Positions 21,708 through 23,954 of a DNA stretch of 23,954 nt are shown one piece after another (the first letter of the stretch is position 1; the number at the start of each line of letters is the position of its first letter). Origin of the DNA: a virus. The stretch covers positions 1 to 23,954 of IMG/VR virus record IMGVR_UViG_3300030616_000081. One strand, 5' to 3'. The position numbers were made by a program, and so were the translations under genes. The notes below the pieces were generated by a model, which did not search any database, was not told the origin of the DNA, and was given only the letters and a program-made list of their open reading frames with translations.

Positions 21708-22304
21708 ATGAAAATTTATTGCAAACCATTCGAAACAAAAAATAGATTACATGGTACAGTTGAAGATTTGCTTACAAATACAACTGATTTACCAATTGAA
21801 TATGTTGATAATTTGTATTACGACTATGAATATCAATTACCTCGTCTGACAGAAAAGTTAGACGAAGAAGGTAATGTTGTGTACGAAACAAAATTTATTG
21901 ATGATGTTGAAACACAAGTACCTTTAATGATACAAGCCACAGAAACAATTAAAATCCCAAACGAACAAAATGTTTATGACGAGGAAGGTAATATTATAGG
22001 TGTAGAAACAGTATACGCTTACGAAGAAAAACTCTTGTTTGACACATTAACTGAACCTAGGCTTAAAGAATGTGTTGTTGAGTTTGAAGTGACAGATGAA
22101 AACTTTTTAAGTCGTTCTATTGAAGAAATGTTGACATCAACTTACTGGCAAGACGGTGAAAATGTAAAATTTGGCATTCGGCGTGATTTCGGAAAAGTTA
22201 CGGATAAATCCAAAGAAGTTAAATTAAAATTTGAAAATCAAGAAATCAAAGAAACGATTGATTATTTAATGATGGAAAACCTGAAAGCAAAGGGGGTAAT
22301 CTAA
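21708..22304 (+). CDS. tail-associated hypothetical protein, 198 aa
   Basis: It follows the fiber by 11 bases with AAGGGGTGATTAA as ribosome site. The product is strongly acidic with an extended central region containing VPLMIQATETIKIPNEQNVYDEEGN (25 aa region, about 70-94) and a more conserved C-terminal half (FEVTDENFLSRSIEEMLTST, then a YLMMENLKAKGVI helix). It may be a fiber chaperone or accessory tail protein, as often follows fibers, but the family is not recognised. The next gene overlaps its stop (TAATG). Confidence 0.65.
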   Translation: MKIYCKPFETKNRLHGTVEDLLTNTTDLPIEYVDNLYYDYEYQLPRLTEKLDEEGNVVYETKFIDDVETQVPLMIQATETIKIPNEQNVYDEEGNIIGVETVYAYEEKLLFDTLTEPRLKECVVEFEVTDENFLSRSIEEMLTSTYWQDGENVKFGIRRDFGKVTDKSKEVKLKFENQEIKETIDYLMMENLKAKGVI

Positions 22305-22471
22305 TGAACATTACTTATATTTTTCTTAAAAAAAAGATTGAAATGGGTGAATTATCTCAAGAGCAAATGACTAAATTATTTTCAGAAGGCATACAAAAGT
22401 TAGAAACTGATGGCGATATAACTTTTTATGAAGCTAAAGAACTTTCAAACTTGATTAAAAATATGATATAA
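22304..22471 (+). CDS. small helical protein, 55 aa
   Basis: The ATG overlaps the upstream stop, and GGGGGTAAT supplies the ribosome site. The product (MNITYIFLKKKIEMGELSQE, then GIQKLETDGDITFYEAKELS) has two or three helices. Small proteins in this position in related phages are often called XkdX-like; the similarity here is only of size and place. Its stop codon lies inside the -10 element of the promoter at 22464. Confidence 0.6.
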   Translation: MNITYIFLKKKIEMGELSQEQMTKLFSEGIQKLETDGDITFYEAKELSNLIKNMI

Positions 22472-22472
22472 T
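22464..22472 (+). promoter_or_regulatory. extended -10 promoter for the 22490 gene
   Basis: TGATATAAT is a perfect extended -10 whose TAA is also the stop codon of the preceding gene. The ATG at 22490 lies 17 bases after it, with AGAGGTGATG between. Confidence 0.62.
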
Positions 22473-22489
22473 TTACCAGAGGTGATGTT

Positions 22490-22819
22490 ATGGGCGAAGA
22501 AAGTTTTGCAAAAGAATTGCTCGAATCTATGAAAGCTTCAAATGAACGTCAAAACAATAGACAACACATAATTATTTTAAACTTAATCATTTTGGCTTTA
22601 GTTTTAATAATTGCGTTGGTTGGATCTAATTGTTACTGGATTTGGTATAATTCTCAATGGGAATACGAAACTGTATATGTAGAATCCGGGGAAGGGATAG
22701 CAGTGTACAACGAAGAAGGGATGGTAGATGTAAATGGCGAGAGTAATTGTCAAGAAGCGCAAACCGAAAACAAAGAAACCGAAAGGCACGAAGAAAAAAA
22801 CCAAAGTAAGATAGAGTGA
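22490..22819 (+). CDS. single-span membrane protein, 109 aa
   Basis: A charged N-terminus (about 1-25, with FAKELLESMKASNERQNNRQ) is followed by one strong membrane span (about 26-51: IIILNLIILALVLIIALVGSN) and a long acidic, glutamate-rich tail (EAQTENKETERHEEKNQSKIE at the end). This type of protein is widespread near the lysis genes of clostridial phages. It could help lysis or act as a membrane anchor, but it lacks the features of a standard holin. It has its own promoter. Confidence 0.65.
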   Translation: MGEESFAKELLESMKASNERQNNRQHIIILNLIILALVLIIALVGSNCYWIWYNSQWEYETVYVESGEGIAVYNEEGMVDVNGESNCQEAQTENKETERHEEKNQSKIE

Positions 22820-22826
22820 TAAAATC

Positions 22827-23027
22827 ATGTTTAAATTTGATTTTACAAAGGACGAATACGATTACTTTATTGAGCAATGCCCTTTTACAGAAGAAGAACT
22901 CAAAGTATTTGAAATGAGAAGAAGAGGAAAAAGCGTATGCTATATGGCACAACAATTAAATGTGTGCGAGCGTACGGTTAAGAGAAGAATTAAATCAGTA
23001 CATAGAAAGATTATGAAATTGCTATAA
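22827..23027 (+). CDS. sigma region 4-like HTH regulator, 66 aa
   Basis: A helix-turn-helix fills the second half: TEEELKVFEMRRRGKSVCYM, then AQQLNVCERTVKRRIKSVHR. This is the layout of sigma-70 region 4 and of phage ArpU/RinA-type late regulators, which contact -35 DNA. There is no region 2, so it could not replace a full sigma factor. The ribosome site is poor (GAGTGATAAAATC). It lies just upstream of a cluster of promoters at 23020, 23298 and 23705, and so may control late or lysis genes; that link is inferred. Confidence 0.72.
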   Translation: MFKFDFTKDEYDYFIEQCPFTEEELKVFEMRRRGKSVCYMAQQLNVCERTVKRRIKSVHRKIMKLL

Positions 23028-23028
23028 T
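23020..23028 (+). promoter_or_regulatory. extended -10 element at the end of the regulator gene
   Basis: TGCTATAAT is a perfect extended -10; its TAA is the stop codon of the sigma-like gene. Transcription would begin near 23035 and first meet the irregular hairpin at 23044-23085, then the gene at 23121. Confidence 0.45.
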
Positions 23029-23043
23029 CCTCCTTTCTATATA

Positions 23044-23085
23044 AAGGCACTTAGTGGGCACTTAATTGTCACGCTAGGTGTCTTT
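23044..23085 (+). terminator. irregular hairpin, possible terminator or leader structure
   Basis: AAGGCAC (23044-23050) pairs with GTGTCTT (23078-23084, one G-U), and TAG-TG within can pair with CA-CTA. Only three T residues follow, so termination would be weak. It contains the direct repeat GGCACTTA twice (23047-23054 and 23058-23065). Confidence 0.42.
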
Positions 23086-23120
23086 AAATTTAGTAGTATT
23101 AAACTAGGAAGGTGGTATTT

Positions 23121-23288
23121 ATGAAACTTGTTCAATACGAAAACAACGGATTTGTTACCGATAATGGAAATTTTATATACAAAAGCGACATTTTAGGTTG
23201 TCCTTGCGTTGGATGCAATGTTTTTGAAGTTGATGACGGTAAATACCAAACTGCTAGATTTGATTATGCAGAAGTTAATGACGATTAA
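23121..23288 (+). CDS. small hypothetical protein, 55 aa
   Basis: A GGAAGGTGG site precedes the ATG at 23121. The product begins MKLVQYENNGFVTDNGNFIY and carries three cysteines in the stretch GCPCVGC (about residues 27-33), followed by acidic residues. It is probably a small beta domain and may bind metal. No family is recognised. It lies between an irregular hairpin and the promoter at 23298. Confidence 0.6.
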   Translation: MKLVQYENNGFVTDNGNFIYKSDILGCPCVGCNVFEVDDGKYQTARFDYAEVNDD

Positions 23289-23297
23289 TATTTAATG

Positions 23298-23306
23298 TGG
23301 TAAAAT
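23298..23306 (+). promoter_or_regulatory. extended -10 promoter for the holin candidate
   Basis: TGGTAAAAT lies 20 bases before the ATG at 23327, with AGAGGAAAAT between. No clear -35 is seen. Confidence 0.5.
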
Positions 23307-23326
23307 ATAGAAAAGAGGAAAATAAA

Positions 23327-23659
23327 ATGAATGCAGAGGTATTGAGAATGATAGACGTTGGCAGTCAAATTGTTGTAGGTGTTTCTTCTCCGCTTATTTT
23401 ATTAGGCATCCACAAAGTATGGTCTTTAATCAAAAAAGAACGGTTGGTTAATAAAAAATTAGAAGGCGGTCTTAGAAGCATGCTCAGATCGCAAATTGTA
23501 CAAATGTATGAGTTTGGTAAATCGAACAAAGGCATGACACTTATGCAAAAATCAACCGCTGAGGAGTTGTACATGGATTATAAAAATCTTGGCGGAAACG
23601 GATTTATTGAAGAAGTTATGGAAAAAATACATAAAATGGACGAGATACAAGAAGTATAA
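23327..23659 (+). CDS. holin-like membrane protein, 110 aa
   Basis: I start at the ATG 23327 after AAGAGG; an in-frame GTG at 23297 is inside the promoter and is rejected. One membrane span (about 12-33: GSQIVVGVSSPLILLGIHKVW) is followed by a conserved cytoplasmic part with LRSMLRSQIVQMYEFG, MQKSTAEELYMDYKNLGGNG and a closing helix. This pattern (LLR-x-I, then LYxxYxxLGGNG) marks a common small phage membrane protein encoded next to endolysins and often annotated as a holin. The lysis gene itself is outside the window. Confidence 0.7.
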   Translation: MNAEVLRMIDVGSQIVVGVSSPLILLGIHKVWSLIKKERLVNKKLEGGLRSMLRSQIVQMYEFGKSNKGMTLMQKSTAEELYMDYKNLGGNGFIEEVMEKIHKMDEIQEV

Positions 23660-23680
23660 GTCACTTTTAAGACACTTAAC

Positions 23681-23702
23681 AGACACGTTATGTGTCTTTT
23701 TT
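23681..23702 (+). terminator. rho-independent terminator
   Basis: AGACAC (23681-23686) pairs with GTGTCT (23692-23697) around GTTAT, followed by six T. A second GACAC at 23671-23675 offers an alternative upstream arm. An extended -10 follows within 3 bases. Confidence 0.82.
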
Positions 23703-23704
23703 AC

Positions 23705-23713
23705 TGCTAAAAT
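23705..23713 (+). promoter_or_regulatory. extended -10 promoter for the last gene
   Basis: TGCTAAAAT directly follows the terminator and lies 20 bases before the TTG at 23734, with GAGAGGTGATTAA between them. Confidence 0.52.
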
Positions 23714-23733
23714 TAAGTTGAGAGGTGATTAAT

Positions 23734-23954
23734 TTGAAAAAGATACTTGTTATACCTAAAGACTCAACTGGAATTATAGACGTAAGAAAAACTGACTATT
23801 TTATTATAGAAGTTGCTAATACAGTTGAAGAAATTGTGCAAAGATTATCAACCGCTGGGCGCAAACACACAAAATATAAATTTTGCCAATTTGAAGTAGG
23901 TTCAAACATACCTATTTTTATCAAAATTAACGATATGATTTCAAATACTATAAT
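23734..23954 (+). CDS. hypothetical protein, 5' part (runs off the window)
   Basis: A TTG start at 23734 has an ideal GAGGTGATTAA site. The frame stays open for 73 codons to the edge. The visible part begins MKKILVIPKDSTGIIDVRKT and contains a beta strand, a helix with VEEIVQRLSTAGRKHTK and further strands. There is no signal peptide and no endolysin motif. It is incomplete, so the function is left open. Confidence 0.6.
   Translation, partial: MKKILVIPKDSTGIIDVRKTDYFIIEVANTVEEIVQRLSTAGRKHTKYKFCQFEVGSNIPIFIKINDMISNTI

Noticed and set aside
1-23954. CRISPR array, insertion sequence, integrase or attachment site
   Set aside because: I saw no regularly spaced repeats, no transposase or recombinase motifs, and no repeated core next to the tRNA-Asn that would mark an attachment site.

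Overview
The window is the late (virion-building) part of a tailed-phage genome, or a prophage, from a low-GC Gram-positive host. The DNA is strongly AT-rich with frequent AGA, ATA and AAA codons. Nearly every gene is preceded by a GAGGTGAT- or GGAGG-type ribosome binding site, and a few start with TTG or GTG. All genes lie on the + strand. The gene order (small terminase, large terminase, A118-type portal, minor capsid protein 2, GP20 scaffold, major capsid, connectors, three minor capsid/tail-completion proteins, tail tube, chaperone, Gp15, tape measure, baseplate, fiber) matches long-tailed siphophages of Listeria phage A118 type and relatives in Bacilli and Clostridia. The host genus cannot be read from the sequence.

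Layout. 1-1712: end of an early/replication module, with a small protein, a nucleoid-associated (NdpA/YejK-type) protein and a RusA-like Holliday junction resolvase, closed by a terminator. 1788-2898: a separate promoter drives a run of very small overlapping genes (AbrB/MazE-like protein, zinc-knuckle protein, two single-span membrane peptides, two unknowns). 2899-3134: a hairpin-rich non-coding stretch in front of a very basic 61-residue protein. 3366-6648: a promoter with a long leader, then terS, terL and portal. 6649-8047: an island between portal and minor capsid protein, made of a promoter, a tRNA-Leu-like fold, tRNA-Asn, an attenuator-like terminator, an unknown acidic protein and a secreted protein. 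8064-13166: head genes through tail tube, ending in a strong terminator. 13185-22471: tail chaperones, tape measure, baseplate hub, fiber and accessories. 22490-23954: membrane proteins (one a holin candidate), a sigma-region-4-like regulator and small unknown genes, most with their own promoter. No endolysin, integrase or repressor is inside the window.

The late region is not one long operon. At least six terminator hairpins cut it up, and several are followed at once by an extended -10 promoter (TGnTATAAT or TGnTAAAAT). Five of these promoters sit only 16-20 bases before a start codon, so the transcript would begin almost at the ribosome binding site.

The most unusual part is 6636-7138. 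It looks like an independent transcription unit for a structured RNA of about 425 bases. It begins with a tRNA-Leu-like domain that is too long and has no assignable anticodon arm, contains a real tRNA-Asn, and ends with a GNRA-capped hairpin whose 3' arm is shared with a terminator. That terminator's other arm carries the ribosome binding site of the next gene. I do not recognise this RNA as a known family.
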